A stretch of DNA of 56,259 bases from a virus. The notes beneath the pieces were generated by a model. That model had not been told where the DNA came from and ran no database searches. It saw only the letters and a program-made list of their open reading frames with translations. The position numbers and the translations under genes are program-made. Shown piece by piece: positions 25,403-33,504 of this stretch; the first letter of the stretch is position 1; every line of letters begins with the position of its first letter. The stretch covers positions 1 through 56,259 of the IMG/VR virus record IMGVR_UViG_3300009194_000014, one strand, 5' to 3'.

Positions 25403-25679
25403 AAACGGTATGTCCAAAATCGTCCCCCTGTCTGATGTCACCGATCAAGATGCCCTGCTGCTGATTCGCCGCAATGAAGACGGTTCGGTAACCATGCACA
25501 TGGCATCGAATGATCCCGATCAGGTTGATGCAACTGCGTATCTTCTCACGACAGCTATCATCACTGCCAGCACCAAGAACATCGAACTCATCGAGTCCGA
25601 GTATGCGGCACTGGTGCAGATGGTTAACGAAGCGGCAGAGAAAGAAGAAAGTGGCGCTTCTGATGAGTCTGGTGTATAA
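25392..25679 (+). CDS. Hypothetical protein, 95 aa
   Basis: Acidic protein; AAAAGGAG precedes ATG 25392. The helical C-terminal half ends in a Glu/Ser-rich tail. Followed by two hairpins, the second a clear terminator. Confidence 0.6.
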   Translation: MNTENGMSKIVPLSDVTDQDALLLIRRNEDGSVTMHMASNDPDQVDATAYLLTTAIITASTKNIELIESEYAALVQMVNEAAEKEESGASDESGV

Positions 25680-25684
25680 TGAAA

Positions 25685-25755
25685 TGGACCTCATTGAACG
25701 AGGTCCATAGCAGTCCAACTCAGCGCCTTCGCCCCGCAATTAGCGGGGCTTTTTT
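25685..25755 (+). terminator. Hairpin plus terminator before the structural block
   Basis: A hairpin TGGACCTC / GAGGTCCA (25685-25707) is followed by GCCCCGC / GCGGGGC (25731-25749) with TTTTTT. The second is a standard intrinsic terminator and separates the early plus-strand genes from the head-completion gene. Confidence 0.8.
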
Positions 25756-25771
25756 ATGACCACGATTCCTG

Positions 25772-25782
25772 TTCTAAATAGA
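25772..25782 (+). promoter_or_regulatory. Late promoter-like box TTCTAAATAGA
   Basis: The same TTCTAAATAGA occurs on the minus strand before 27515, and ACTAAATAGA on the plus strand before 27587; all three precede structural genes. It lies 30 bases upstream of the start at 25813. Confidence 0.5.
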
Positions 25783-25812
25783 ATAGATACGACAAGAACA
25801 GGAATGCATGTT

Positions 25813-26253
25813 ATGCCAAGAAACTATTGCCAAGGGGTTTACGAGATACAGAATTGGGATAAGTACATGGGGACCAAGAATCCCACCTATCGATCCAGTT
25901 GGGAACGAGACTTCTTCACTTGGGCGGATCGTTCACCTGCTGTGATTGAATGGGGATCAGAAATCATAGTGGTTCCTTATTGGTGCAAGGTGAAACAAAA
26001 GAAACGTAGGTATATGGTAGATATTCTCATCAAGTATAAGAATCGGTATGGGGATATCAAGACTGAGATCGTGGAGATTAAGCCTGCAAGCCAAGTATGC
26101 GCTCCTAAGAAGGGAAGGAAGAAACCATCCACTTACCTCGAAGAACAATTGACATGGCAAGTGAATGTTTCCAAATGGGAAGCGGCTACCAAGTATGCCG
26201 AGGAAAGAGGATGGAGGTTTCGTATAATGACTGAAAACGAAATGTATAAGTGA
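25813..26253 (+). CDS. 4: Head-completion nuclease (T4 gp4/gp50 type)
   Basis: 146-residue TnsA-like endonuclease fold protein that finishes the packaged head. Strong agreement with T4 gp4: KYMGTKNPTYRSSWERDFF, a central VVPY, YMVDILI, VEIKPASQ and the ending TWQVNVSKWEAA with GWRFRIMTE. Putative catalytic residues are the Glu of SSWER, the Asp of VDILI and the Glu-x-Lys of VEIKP. ATG 25813 is chosen because the conserved N-terminus begins there. Late promoter just upstream. Confidence 0.9.
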   Translation: MPRNYCQGVYEIQNWDKYMGTKNPTYRSSWERDFFTWADRSPAVIEWGSEIIVVPYWCKVKQKKRRYMVDILIKYKNRYGDIKTEIVEIKPASQVCAPKKGRKKPSTYLEEQLTWQVNVSKWEAATKYAEERGWRFRIMTENEMYK

Positions 26254-26269
26254 AGCCGTTCAGCTTCAC
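26250..26269. terminator. Hairpin between convergent genes
   Basis: GTGAAGC / GCTTCAC with loop CGTTCA spans both stop codons of the convergent genes. No T-run, so efficiency is uncertain. Confidence 0.5.
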
Positions 26270-26826
26270 TTGAGTTCTCCTGACTTCAGTAGTTCCGTAT
26301 ACCGATCCATGATGAGAAAATCGACATCATTGTAATTGAGTGTCACGGTGATGGTATTCGGCTGTCCATCTTCCATCATGGCTTCACTGTGCGTGATCGA
26401 TTCGATGATACAATCCCGAAGCACATAACCTTCCGTCATCGCGTCACGGCTGTTGTAGAGGCTCACCATCACATCAAACCGATAGTGCCGATCCATGTCA
26501 TCCCCGTTGATTTCTCCGATCCTATCCAAGCCCGCATTGGCTTGAGCAAAGACCTGTGCATACAGGAACATCGAGGTCAACCCTTCCTCATCATCTTGAA
26601 AGATGCAATCGACCGTCGAATAGCTTACCCTTCCATGGGAGGTAATGTTGGTTCGGCGGGTCTTGATGTCCTCGTTCTGGAAGGTGACCGTAGGACGGCT
26701 AATCGATTTCACCTGCTTACCGAGAAAGTTCCCTGCCAGTTCTTGCATCTTGAAAAACTGAACGTAAAAGTTATCACTCTTACGATTCTGATTAGCCCTA
26801 TTGATCAGTTTGTCTTTATCTTCCAT
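26266..26826 (-). CDS. Tail tube-like or tail-completion protein
   Basis: 186-residue protein. The pattern LGKQVKSISRPTVTFQ, GRVSYSTVDCIFQDDEEG and final TVTLNYNDVDF is like the strand-rich fold of tail tube and tube-initiator proteins (T4 gp19, gp48, gp54). Position next to a gp15-like gene suggests the tail end or baseplate. Sequence alone does not decide between tube, initiator or gp3-type terminator. Its ATG overlaps the upstream gene's stop region. Confidence 0.5.
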   Translation of the reverse strand: MEDKDKLINRANQNRKSDNFYVQFFKMQELAGNFLGKQVKSISRPTVTFQNEDIKTRRTNITSHGRVSYSTVDCIFQDDEEGLTSMFLYAQVFAQANAGLDRIGEINGDDMDRHYRFDVMVSLYNSRDAMTEGYVLRDCIIESITHSEAMMEDGQPNTITVTLNYNDVDFLIMDRYTELLKSGELK

Positions 26827-27515
26827 TACACACTCCCATCAACAATAACAGACTCTTCCAATGGATCATTCGGTAGATCAGGGTCAAAGATGCGTTCCTT
26901 GATGATTTCTACCATCGGTGCATCAAGGTCCATCGGATAACGAAGGCGGATGGGGCATGAGAATGTTAGGCTCATCATTATCGTGCGACTATCTTGACCC
27001 ATCGGATAATTGACTTGATCCTCAATCGATTCCAATGCCAACTCAGTAATGTAATCCGAGTTGAATACACTGTTTGATGTTTGGAATGCGACACGCGGGT
27101 TAAAAACAAGTAGAATCTGTTCAAGAATCTCGAACATTTGTGTGGTGCTGGATGCATAGATGTCAAGGCGCGTCATAAGCGTCAGGGGCGGCCCCACAAG
27201 ACGTTCTGCAACCTTCTTGGTACCATCCACCGTCTCATAGGCCACGGCGTCTACATGGTGATGTGAACGCTTCCTAGAGGGATCGGGCTGGATGCTATCG
27301 ACGCTCACCGAGAACATTGGCAACACTTGATTCGACAGGCTATCGCGCTTGTTAAGCACGGTAGCGACGATGCGTGACATGTTGCCATAGCGAACGGGTA
27401 CGGTACGGAAGTTGTTGTCGTCCATACGCACCTGAAAGCCACTGAAGACACGCATGATCTGCCCAATGTAGGTCATGAATTGGGCGTCATATTGATAGGG
27501 ATAAGGACTAGCCAT
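26826..27515 (-). CDS. 15: Tail sheath stabiliser / tail terminator (T4 gp15 type)
   Basis: 229-residue protein. Corresponding blocks with T4 gp15: an early FMTYIGQIMRVFSGFQV helix, TVPVRYGNMSRIVA, QVLPMFSVSVDSI, and TQMFEILEQILLVFNPR (T4: MFQIVEQILPYFQPH). It would cap the sheath and join the neck. The gene is on the minus strand, whereas gp14 and gp13 homologues are on the plus strand. A late-type box lies about 20 bases upstream. Confidence 0.75.
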   Translation of the reverse strand: MASPYPYQYDAQFMTYIGQIMRVFSGFQVRMDDNNFRTVPVRYGNMSRIVATVLNKRDSLSNQVLPMFSVSVDSIQPDPSRKRSHHHVDAVAYETVDGTKKVAERLVGPPLTLMTRLDIYASSTTQMFEILEQILLVFNPRVAFQTSNSVFNSDYITELALESIEDQVNYPMGQDSRTIMMSLTFSCPIRLRYPMDLDAPMVEIIKERIFDPDLPNDPLEESVIVDGSV

Positions 27516-27527
27516 GTGGTATACTCT

Positions 27528-27570
27528 CCATTTACCTATCTATTTAGAACCCCTAACTACTAAATAGATG
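27528..27570. promoter_or_regulatory. Divergent late promoter pair
   Basis: A plus-strand ACTAAATAGA (centred near 27562) and a minus-strand TTCTAAATAGA (centred near 27534) face away from each other with about 20 bases between. They serve the genes starting at 27587 and 27515. Confidence 0.5.
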
Positions 27571-27586
27571 ACAGCGAGGAATCTAT

Positions 27587-28378
27587 ATGTTTGAAGACCT
27601 GATTGAAGAAGAGATGGCATTCAGCAATGCATCCTATATGGATGTGACTGATCTCAGAGCCTTGTATTACAACCGGCGTGATCTGTTTGTATCGTTCACC
27701 GACCAAGGGGATTACTACATCGACCCTCAATACAATGAACTGGATAGGCCCAATAGTATCGTTTGTTACCGGGTCGAGGATGTGGTTGGACGCAAGGTGG
27801 CAACGTCCTATTTCTATGCCAACGTCTTTCGCCTGAAGCTGTCTAATTCTTTGCAATGGATCGATAACATCAGGAAGTACAGTTGGCGGGCGCTCGATCT
27901 GGATGTGTTGTCCCTAGAATTGCTTGGTTACACTGATCCGACCAATGTCAAGCGCGTGGCTGATAATGTCATGAAGATGACTACCATTCGCTCGCCTTTC
28001 GAGAAGCTATGGACGATCACCGAATACATTGCAAAGGATGCAGGAGGGGATGACTATGCCTCGCTGTGGCGTAAACTCCTGCTTGATCTCGGGTATGGGG
28101 CCATCACTGATCCTACCAAGACGGGCATCCTGACGGGCGAGAAGAAACCGGTGACTATCTATTTGGATTTCGGGGCTAGGGAAGACTTGGATATCCTCAA
28201 CATTCAGCGTTACCGTCAGGATCATCGTCAGCGAGTTAAACAACACATCGATCTGAAACTGAAACGTATGGCTAATTCTCGCAACCGAATTGCAAAGGTC
28301 AACCCGGATCAATATAAAAACTCGAAGAAAGGAGTTGACTTCGAAAAGATTATCACTAAGGCGACAGAGTATCTATGA
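27587..28378 (+). CDS. Probable structural protein, 263 aa
   Basis: Not recognised. Length, late promoter and overlap with the gp14-like gene suggest a neck or tail component. The first half is mixed alpha/beta; the C-terminal 80 residues are very basic and helical (many Arg, Lys, Gln), possibly contacting DNA. GAGGAATCT precedes the ATG; the stop overlaps the next ATG. Confidence 0.65.
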   Translation: MFEDLIEEEMAFSNASYMDVTDLRALYYNRRDLFVSFTDQGDYYIDPQYNELDRPNSIVCYRVEDVVGRKVATSYFYANVFRLKLSNSLQWIDNIRKYSWRALDLDVLSLELLGYTDPTNVKRVADNVMKMTTIRSPFEKLWTITEYIAKDAGGDDYASLWRKLLLDLGYGAITDPTKTGILTGEKKPVTIYLDFGAREDLDILNIQRYRQDHRQRVKQHIDLKLKRMANSRNRIAKVNPDQYKNSKKGVDFEKIITKATEYL

Positions 28379-29061
28379 AACGTAAAATCGGCGTATACGG
28401 GTCGAAGACTCGGAAGATGCAGCGCAGCTTGACGCGGGAGGCATTCGCTCTCACGTTCAAGTGTGCCAACGTCTATCGGTATCTGGGGAGTGACGAAAGC
28501 GCCACACCTAGCATCGATGACATCCAAACCACCACATTCTTCGAAGTGCCCGATAGGGTATATGATCAGAACACGGTAGAGATAAATATCTATTTCGAAG
28601 CTATGAACGAAAGCCAAATGGACTTTAGTCGCTTTGGCATGATCAGTCCACTCGGTAACGAACAGACCATCCGGGTTCATCTGGACGACATGAAGTGTCT
28701 TGGACGCTGGTTGGTGGTTGGTGATGTGATTGAAATCCCATTCTTCGAACGCGATGGTAAGAAAGCCTTCTGGGAAGTCACAGATGTGGATGACAAACCT
28801 TCCTATGAGAAGTTCTATGTCACCGTGTCCATCGCCACACTGGGCGACAAGCGTGAGACGAAGGACATTCCGTTCGAACGGTCTACCATTGAGATCGACC
28901 AAGCCCTTATGGGACAACAGGATGCGGACTGGGAAGCTGAAGTGCCCTATGAAGGTATTGACACCCCGGCCCAACCGGAACCTGATCCTAAGCCCGTGAG
29001 CAATCGTCGTCCGAAACAAGGATCATTCCTTGACGACCCTACTAAAACATTCGAGGACTAA
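28375..29061 (+). CDS. 14: Neck protein (T4 gp14 type)
   Basis: 228-residue protein. The segment VVGDVIEIPFF...AFWEVTDVDDKPSYEKFY follows the T4 gp14 pattern ([27 protein letters not shown]), with the FGMISPLG turn before it (T4: FGMQVQDE). The C-terminal third is acidic and Pro-rich, probably flexible. Start overlaps the previous stop (ATGA), stop overlaps the next ATG (TAATG). Confidence 0.75.
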   Translation: MKRKIGVYGSKTRKMQRSLTREAFALTFKCANVYRYLGSDESATPSIDDIQTTTFFEVPDRVYDQNTVEINIYFEAMNESQMDFSRFGMISPLGNEQTIRVHLDDMKCLGRWLVVGDVIEIPFFERDGKKAFWEVTDVDDKPSYEKFYVTVSIATLGDKRETKDIPFERSTIEIDQALMGQQDADWEAEVPYEGIDTPAQPEPDPKPVSNRRPKQGSFLDDPTKTFED

Positions 29062-29795
29062 TGCATATGACATTTGAAGACTTCAAAGACGAAATTATCG
29101 TCTCGCTGGGCGGCAATCTGGTAGATGTGGAATTGGAAGACCGGGACATTAAGGTGGCTTTCAATCGTGCCAAGCGCACATACAAACAACGGGGACCGGA
29201 TAACGCTCGTCGTCGGTTCCTCAAGCTACCGGTCAAGAAGGCCATTCGGGAATATAGCCTTCCATCTGAGATCGATACCGTGATTCGAATCATCCAGCCT
29301 TCATTCGGATGGGATATCGAATCCACTGACGCATTTGCATTGCAAGCATTCAATGATCTGTTCATGAATGATGGTAAGGTGGGGTCCGGTGACTATCTCA
29401 CCTATGAACTAGAATTGCAACTGGACGAAACGTACCGTCGATATGCCAACTTCGAAATCCAATTCGATTACGACAAGTATACCCACAAGTTGCGTCCACT
29501 CCATGCACCGCGCAGCGACAACATGAACTGGATCATCGAGTGCTATGCCTCTTTGTGTGACGAAGAATACATGGAGATGTGGTGGATTCTGGAATGGTCT
29601 ATCGCGGAAGCCAAGGAAATTCTCGGCATGGCGTATCGGAAATTCAGTTCTCTTCCGGGGCCAGATGGCGGGAGTGTGTCTTTGAATGGGGAAGGGATGA
29701 TTCAGGAAGCGGCACAAGCGAAGCAAGGTCTGTTAGAAGCCATCACCAACCTCGAATCGGGGGATGTTGACTACTATGAAATCACCATGGGGTGA
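29061..29795 (+). CDS. 13: Neck protein (T4 gp13 type)
   Basis: 244-residue head-tail connector protein. Matches the gp13 family: an N-terminal segment of the LGxxxVxVELxD type followed by helix DIKVAFNRAKRTYKQRG, REYSLPSEIDTVIRI, a beta region, and the C-terminal GMAYRKFSSLPGPDG with SLNGEGMIQEA. T4 order is 13-14-15; here 14 precedes 13 and 15 is divergent. A second in-frame ATG at 29067 is possible. Confidence 0.8.
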   Translation: MHMTFEDFKDEIIVSLGGNLVDVELEDRDIKVAFNRAKRTYKQRGPDNARRRFLKLPVKKAIREYSLPSEIDTVIRIIQPSFGWDIESTDAFALQAFNDLFMNDGKVGSGDYLTYELELQLDETYRRYANFEIQFDYDKYTHKLRPLHAPRSDNMNWIIECYASLCDEEYMEMWWILEWSIAEAKEILGMAYRKFSSLPGPDGGSVSLNGEGMIQEAAQAKQGLLEAITNLESGDVDYYEITMG

Positions 29796-30170
29796 TTAGA
29801 CGTTCTTCATGACTCGAAGCAATGACGCCATCTCGATAATCAAATCGAGATGGCGTTTTTGTAAGATGTATCTGTAATTCTTTCTACCTGCGAAGTTGCT
29901 ACTGTAGAACTGAAGAAATACCGGTTCGTAATTGTTAACGAACCCGCCCAATGCCATTGATCCTTTCCCTGACGAACTCAAAAAGAAAGCCACGTCCACG
30001 GCTTCATTTAGCGTGTCGCCGTAGAACTCGATCAAGTCTGCCATGCGCCGTAGAGCAATGAAGCGCGGGGATTCGTCAAGGCTCGAATCGACAATATCTT
30101 GCTCTAGGTCAAGAAGGGCTTGTTCTATTATGGCATCTTCCTCTAAACGATCACCAACGCATTGAGTCAT
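29796..30170 (-). CDS. Hypothetical protein, 124 aa
   Basis: Unrecognised helical protein. ATG 30170 with GGTGGGA upstream. The last residues LLRVMKNV fit the C-terminal pattern. The plus-strand terminator at 29825-29860 lies inside its 3' coding end. Confidence 0.6.
   Translation of the reverse strand: MTQCVGDRLEEDAIIEQALLDLEQDIVDSSLDESPRFIALRRMADLIEFYGDTLNEAVDVAFFLSSSGKGSMALGGFVNNYEPVFLQFYSSNFAGRKNYRYILQKRHLDLIIEMASLLRVMKNV
29825..29860 (+). terminator. Strong terminator for the plus-strand structural genes
   Basis: A 12-bp perfect stem ACGCCATCTCGA / TCGAGATGGCGT with an eight-base loop, then TTTT. It lies within the C-terminal codons of the convergent minus-strand gene. Confidence 0.8.
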
Positions 30171-30199
30171 TCACGTCCCACCAATAACATCTCCTTGCA

Positions 30200-30556
30200 T
30201 TATAGATCAACCCACTTTAACGAGTCAAGCAACGTTTGTTTCATATCATTATTTAGACGATGTGGTTTGAACTTATCTTCATCCATTCCATGACAAAGAA
30301 CAAGTTCATCATTACGATCCAATAGTAATTCCAAGAAAAGCAAATCGGACGAACTGATGTAGAAGTGCAATACCAGAGCCGCCGTTTTAAAATGCTTCGA
30401 GAATCGCAATTTGAGATAGCAGGTTCTCCTGTTTTTACCGAAAACTTTTGTTGGGTCTATGGACAGAACTTTAACAACCCGCTGATCTACAATGCCCTGA
30501 ATCATTCTATCCATAAGACGATTCACGAACTCATCATTTGTTCCGATAGAAGACAT
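30200..30556 (-). CDS. Hypothetical protein, 118 aa
   Basis: Unrecognised. ATG 30556 (MSSIGTND) is chosen because GGGAGG lies ten bases upstream; it overlaps the end of the SleB-like gene. A hydrophobic segment in the middle (LVLHFYISSSDLLFLELLL) might be a buried beta-alpha unit. Confidence 0.55.
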   Translation of the reverse strand: MSSIGTNDEFVNRLMDRMIQGIVDQRVVKVLSIDPTKVFGKNRRTCYLKLRFSKHFKTAALVLHFYISSSDLLFLELLLDRNDELVLCHGMDEDKFKPHRLNNDMKQTLLDSLKWVDL

Positions 30557-30929
30557 GATTGCCAATCCTCCCTACTTCTGCCAGTAGATTGTAGTTCCAA
30601 TTTGGTTTGATAGACGACGCATGGTAGTACAGTGCGTTGTTCAAGTAAGGTTCATCGCCACTGTAGTAGACCATGGTGGCCAATTGTTTTGCAATCTCTT
30701 TTGAATCATTATCCCTCATCTTTCTATTTGTAATCTGATCGATGAAAGAGAACTGTTTGGGCTGATCCCTGACCTGACAGAAAGTGTCGGGGAACTGGTC
30801 ACTCAGAACCCGATTTCGGGCCACCAGCATAACAGCAAGCATCCCCCCGACACCTTCCCCGCGTGCTTCGAAGTAAGCGATCTCCTGAAGGCAGTGAATC
30901 TGGGCCGCCACAATTAGTGAAGTGATCAT
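30534..30929 (-). CDS. SleB-type cell wall hydrolase
   Basis: 131-residue protein of the Hydrolase_2 (SleB) family of peptidoglycan lytic enzymes. CLQEIAYFEARGEG has the catalytic Glu; MLAVMLVARNRV, FCQVRDQPKQFSF and ALYYHASSIKPNW with a final VGRIGNHVFYR are diagnostic. No signal peptide. It may aid release or act in the virion during DNA entry; a second lytic enzyme is encoded at 11885. Its start overlaps the stop of the upstream interrupted gene. Confidence 0.85.
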   Translation of the reverse strand: MITSLIVAAQIHCLQEIAYFEARGEGVGGMLAVMLVARNRVLSDQFPDTFCQVRDQPKQFSFIDQITNRKMRDNDSKEIAKQLATMVYYSGDEPYLNNALYYHASSIKPNWNYNLLAEVGRIGNHVFYRNK

Positions 30930-31324
30930 AGTTGATAAATCCCAATCAAATCTTTGACTTCTTTGTATTCTGAACGATATATCGGATTATGTTTTTTGAG
31001 GCGATGTTTTTCAATAAGCACAATCCCTAAGTAACGCCTCCTTTCCATGGTCGGGGCTGGGGCATTATCACATCCCACATACAATTCATTCTGTTTCAAT
31101 AGTACATAATGATACTCCCCCTGAACTATATGTACTGTATCAACCTCGTTTCAAACCAGATACATCTTACTCGAATCGGAAAAGATCACTGCGGGGGTTT
31201 CGAGGATGTATTGTAGATTTTTCTTTATTTCGAATGATCCTGCTACTATTACTGCCAACTGACACAGCAACCAAATAGAAACCGGAACTCCAATTCCGAC
31301 GAAGAACACTCCAATCGTTGCCAT
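30926..31324 (-). pseudogene. Membrane protein paralogue interrupted by in-frame TGA
   Basis: From ATG 31324 (RBS AGGAGATATACA) the frame encodes an N-terminal transmembrane helix and stops at TGA 31151-31153. The same frame then continues 74 codons without a break to a TGA at 30926. The total of 132 codons equals the adjacent gene at 31335, and the second part aligns with its C-terminal half (GEYHYVLLK with GETEYYSCLMK; YRSEYKEVKDLIGIYQL with CRKEYKVMMDMVGFTKL). It is either a recent nonsense mutation or a readthrough gene. Confidence 0.7.
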
Positions 31325-31334
31325 TGTATATCTC

Positions 31335-31730
31335 CTATAATTTGGTAAATCCAACCATATCCATCATGACTTTGTATTCTTTTCTGCACAAGATGTTGTA
31401 AGGGCTAACCTTGTTATCTTGGCAGCGAAGTGAGGGTTGAATCCAAAGCGTGATAGGATTAGATTCTTTCCCTTTGCCAACATAATACCCGATTTTGCTT
31501 TTCATCAAGCATGAATAATACTCCGTCTCCCCCTTACAGAACCGTTCATACTCCTTTCGATTATAGATAATGACGGAGTGATCGAGAGGAACCCCGGCAA
31601 TGATCTCTGGATCATCAATAATCGATCTCATACAGATTTTCGCCTTGATCGATTCGCCAAGTTTGGCACCGATAAGAAAGAGAAGCCACGTCGATGTCAG
31701 GCAGACAACCGAAAATGAAAATATAGTCAT
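31335..31730 (-). CDS. Membrane-anchored protein, 131 aa
   Basis: One N-terminal transmembrane helix (about residues 5-24) followed by about 105 soluble residues with five Cys after the helix. It starts at ATG 31730, overlapping the upstream stop (TGATG). Paralogue of the TGA-interrupted gene downstream. C-terminus MMDMVGFTKL fits the shared pattern. Function unknown. Confidence 0.65.
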   Translation of the reverse strand: MTIFSFSVVCLTSTWLLFLIGAKLGESIKAKICMRSIIDDPEIIAGVPLDHSVIIYNRKEYERFCKGETEYYSCLMKSKIGYYVGKGKESNPITLWIQPSLRCQDNKVSPYNILCRKEYKVMMDMVGFTKL

Positions 31731-32356
31731 CACAGCATGAGCATCCGGTATTGAAGGTCATGGATTTCAATCAACTTATCGTACTGTTTACGATTGAAAT
31801 GATTCCTCTTGATGACTCGCTGCGGACACTTCCCTCCTTTATATTTTCTCGGGTGGTCAATCAAAAACACTCGGCGAGTGCGGTCCTTACAGTCGCACAG
31901 GTCTACCACAACATGGGTCAATGCCCAATCGAACGTCATGAACTCATTAGTGGAGAGCCAGTTTGACTCTTTCATGGCTAACGCCAGCCCAAACAAAATG
32001 CTATTGTCCGACCAAGATACTGGGGCGTTTGTGACCAGTAGAAAAGCCTCTTCGGTCTGGTGGATCGTCCCACTACCTGCCCGACCTAGCACCATAGAAG
32101 AGTCCATGTGTCGTACCGCATCATTAAACAACAGTGCGTTATGAACCTTCCGAATGAAGACCGCAATATCATAGCAAGAACCAAATAGGAGTCCAACCGC
32201 TAGACTCCAACCAATCGATACATCCCATACGAAAAACCACAACAAGGAAACACACGCCCCGTATGACCAGAACAACAACGATTTAATTGGATTGTGTGAC
32301 CCGCCATCGATTATCCATCCGGTCATGGCTCTCATCGACTTTGCAAGAGGTTTCAT
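31730..32356 (-). CDS. Membrane protein, 208 aa
   Basis: Two adjacent transmembrane helices (about residues 26-45 and 47-66), then a soluble domain of about 130 residues with a basic C-terminal stretch (HPRKYKGGKCPQRVIKR). ATG 32356 is chosen because GGGGAG lies just upstream; TTG 32368 is less likely. It is coupled to two further membrane-anchored proteins downstream. Confidence 0.65.
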   Translation of the reverse strand: MKPLAKSMRAMTGWIIDGGSHNPIKSLLFWSYGACVSLLWFFVWDVSIGWSLAVGLLFGSCYDIAVFIRKVHNALLFNDAVRHMDSSMVLGRAGSGTIHQTEEAFLLVTNAPVSWSDNSILFGLALAMKESNWLSTNEFMTFDWALTHVVVDLCDCKDRTRRVFLIDHPRKYKGGKCPQRVIKRNHFNRKQYDKLIEIHDLQYRMLML

Positions 32357-32387
32357 AAGTCTCCCCAATGCTAGTATGTCATATATG

Positions 32388-32423
32388 AGAAAACGCCCCA
32401 GAGACGATTCTGAGGCGTTCTGA
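32388..32423 (-). terminator. Terminator after the ligase-like gene
   Basis: On the minus strand ACGCCTCAGA / TCTGGGGCGT forms an imperfect stem followed by TTTTC, just downstream of the stop at 32429. Confidence 0.6.
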
Positions 32424-32428
32424 GGGCA

Positions 32429-33466
32429 TTACAGGGTGTAGAGGTCAGCCAGTTCACTCACCCCACACTCGTACATGCTGTTTGCAGCACGCCTCACATA
32501 TTGCCGTGACTCAGGCAAGATATCAGGAAGCAAAGAAAGGATCGAATCTTCGTCCACATAAACATGGGGATTCTCGGCGATATGCTTCCCTGCGAACGTC
32601 AACAGTGGCATCCGGCGCTCAACGAGCGGTCGTTTATCGATACCAATGCGAAGTTTCGACAGGCTATCAAGCATGTCAACCGCATAGAACATCTCACCGG
32701 CTTTCTCTTGAACGACGAACCCTTCAACAATGAACCCATCGTGATATGCCGTTGGTTCGCCATCGAAAAACTCGAATACCGTTCTGGCGAACTCAATCAT
32801 ATCGCTACGCATAGCGGCATGGCTATGAACAGTTCCGTTTTCGAAACGAATCTGAACGACCGGCTCGCCATGAGAATGAGAAGCAAACAAAAACGCCCGT
32901 GTCCCTCCTACCACTTCATCAAAGAACCATTCCTTCGACTGGGTTGACGCGGGGAATGTTTTATGCTCCGTGCTAGGAGACATCCCTTGCAGGCTGAGAC
33001 GATTTTTGAAATACTCGGGCCACAGAGTTTTCACCTCTTCGTCTGTCAGTCCCGTGTCAAACCCATGGGTGATGATGTCAGTGACAAACTGAATCATGTC
33101 ATACTTATCAGACATGTGCAGTAAAAGCGCGGTCGAGTGAAGTGTGTGGAAGAACTCATGGATATTGCTCGGATTGCGAGCAAGCACCGCGAAGACCATG
33201 AAGAGATCGTCTTCCGTGATGTCGGTAGAACGCTCCAACGTCTGGGTAAGTTGTTCATACCGTTCCCGGTCACCATCACTGATTTCGATATTGTCAAGAT
33301 CAGGAAGGTCATCAAAAAACATATTCACTTGCGGGGAGTGAAAGACATTGACAAGCCCACGGAACATGTAATCGTCTTGGTATTGCTCTTTAACAAACGC
33401 AATCCTGTCTTCAGAGGATTGGATTGCTCGCAACTCATTGAACACGTCAAGGTAACTGTTTGCCAT
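32429..33466 (-). CDS. Degenerate T4-type DNA ligase (pseudoenzyme)
   Basis: 345 residues. The N-terminal part follows T4 DNA ligase: NELRAIQSSEDRIAFVKE (T4 NEIASIGSTKQKQAILEK), FHSPQVNMFFDDLP, TLWPEYF and TFPAS. At motif I the expected K-x-D-G is EVVGGTR: the catalytic Lys is Val185 and Asp is Gly187. DGFIVEGFVV and MFYAVDMLD..ERRMPLL correspond to motifs III and IIIa. The C-terminal OB domain (T4 has 487 residues) is missing, so adenylation is not expected. The frame is intact, so a binding role is possible. Confidence 0.65.
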   Translation of the reverse strand: MANSYLDVFNELRAIQSSEDRIAFVKEQYQDDYMFRGLVNVFHSPQVNMFFDDLPDLDNIEISDGDRERYEQLTQTLERSTDITEDDLFMVFAVLARNPSNIHEFFHTLHSTALLLHMSDKYDMIQFVTDIITHGFDTGLTDEEVKTLWPEYFKNRLSLQGMSPSTEHKTFPASTQSKEWFFDEVVGGTRAFLFASHSHGEPVVQIRFENGTVHSHAAMRSDMIEFARTVFEFFDGEPTAYHDGFIVEGFVVQEKAGEMFYAVDMLDSLSKLRIGIDKRPLVERRMPLLTFAGKHIAENPHVYVDEDSILSLLPDILPESRQYVRRAANSMYECGVSELADLYTL

Positions 33467-33504
33467 CGGTCTTTCCTTATACTTCCTGCGTGAATGTCAG
33501 AATC

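Noticed and set aside
26389-26940. 183-residue plus-strand frame opposite the tail genes
   Set aside because: It lies inside two minus-strand genes with recognisable structural motifs and has no RBS.
30985-31031. Separate small gene beginning at an internal ATG (MERRRYLG)
   Set aside because: No RBS, and the frame is the continuation of the TGA-interrupted paralogue.
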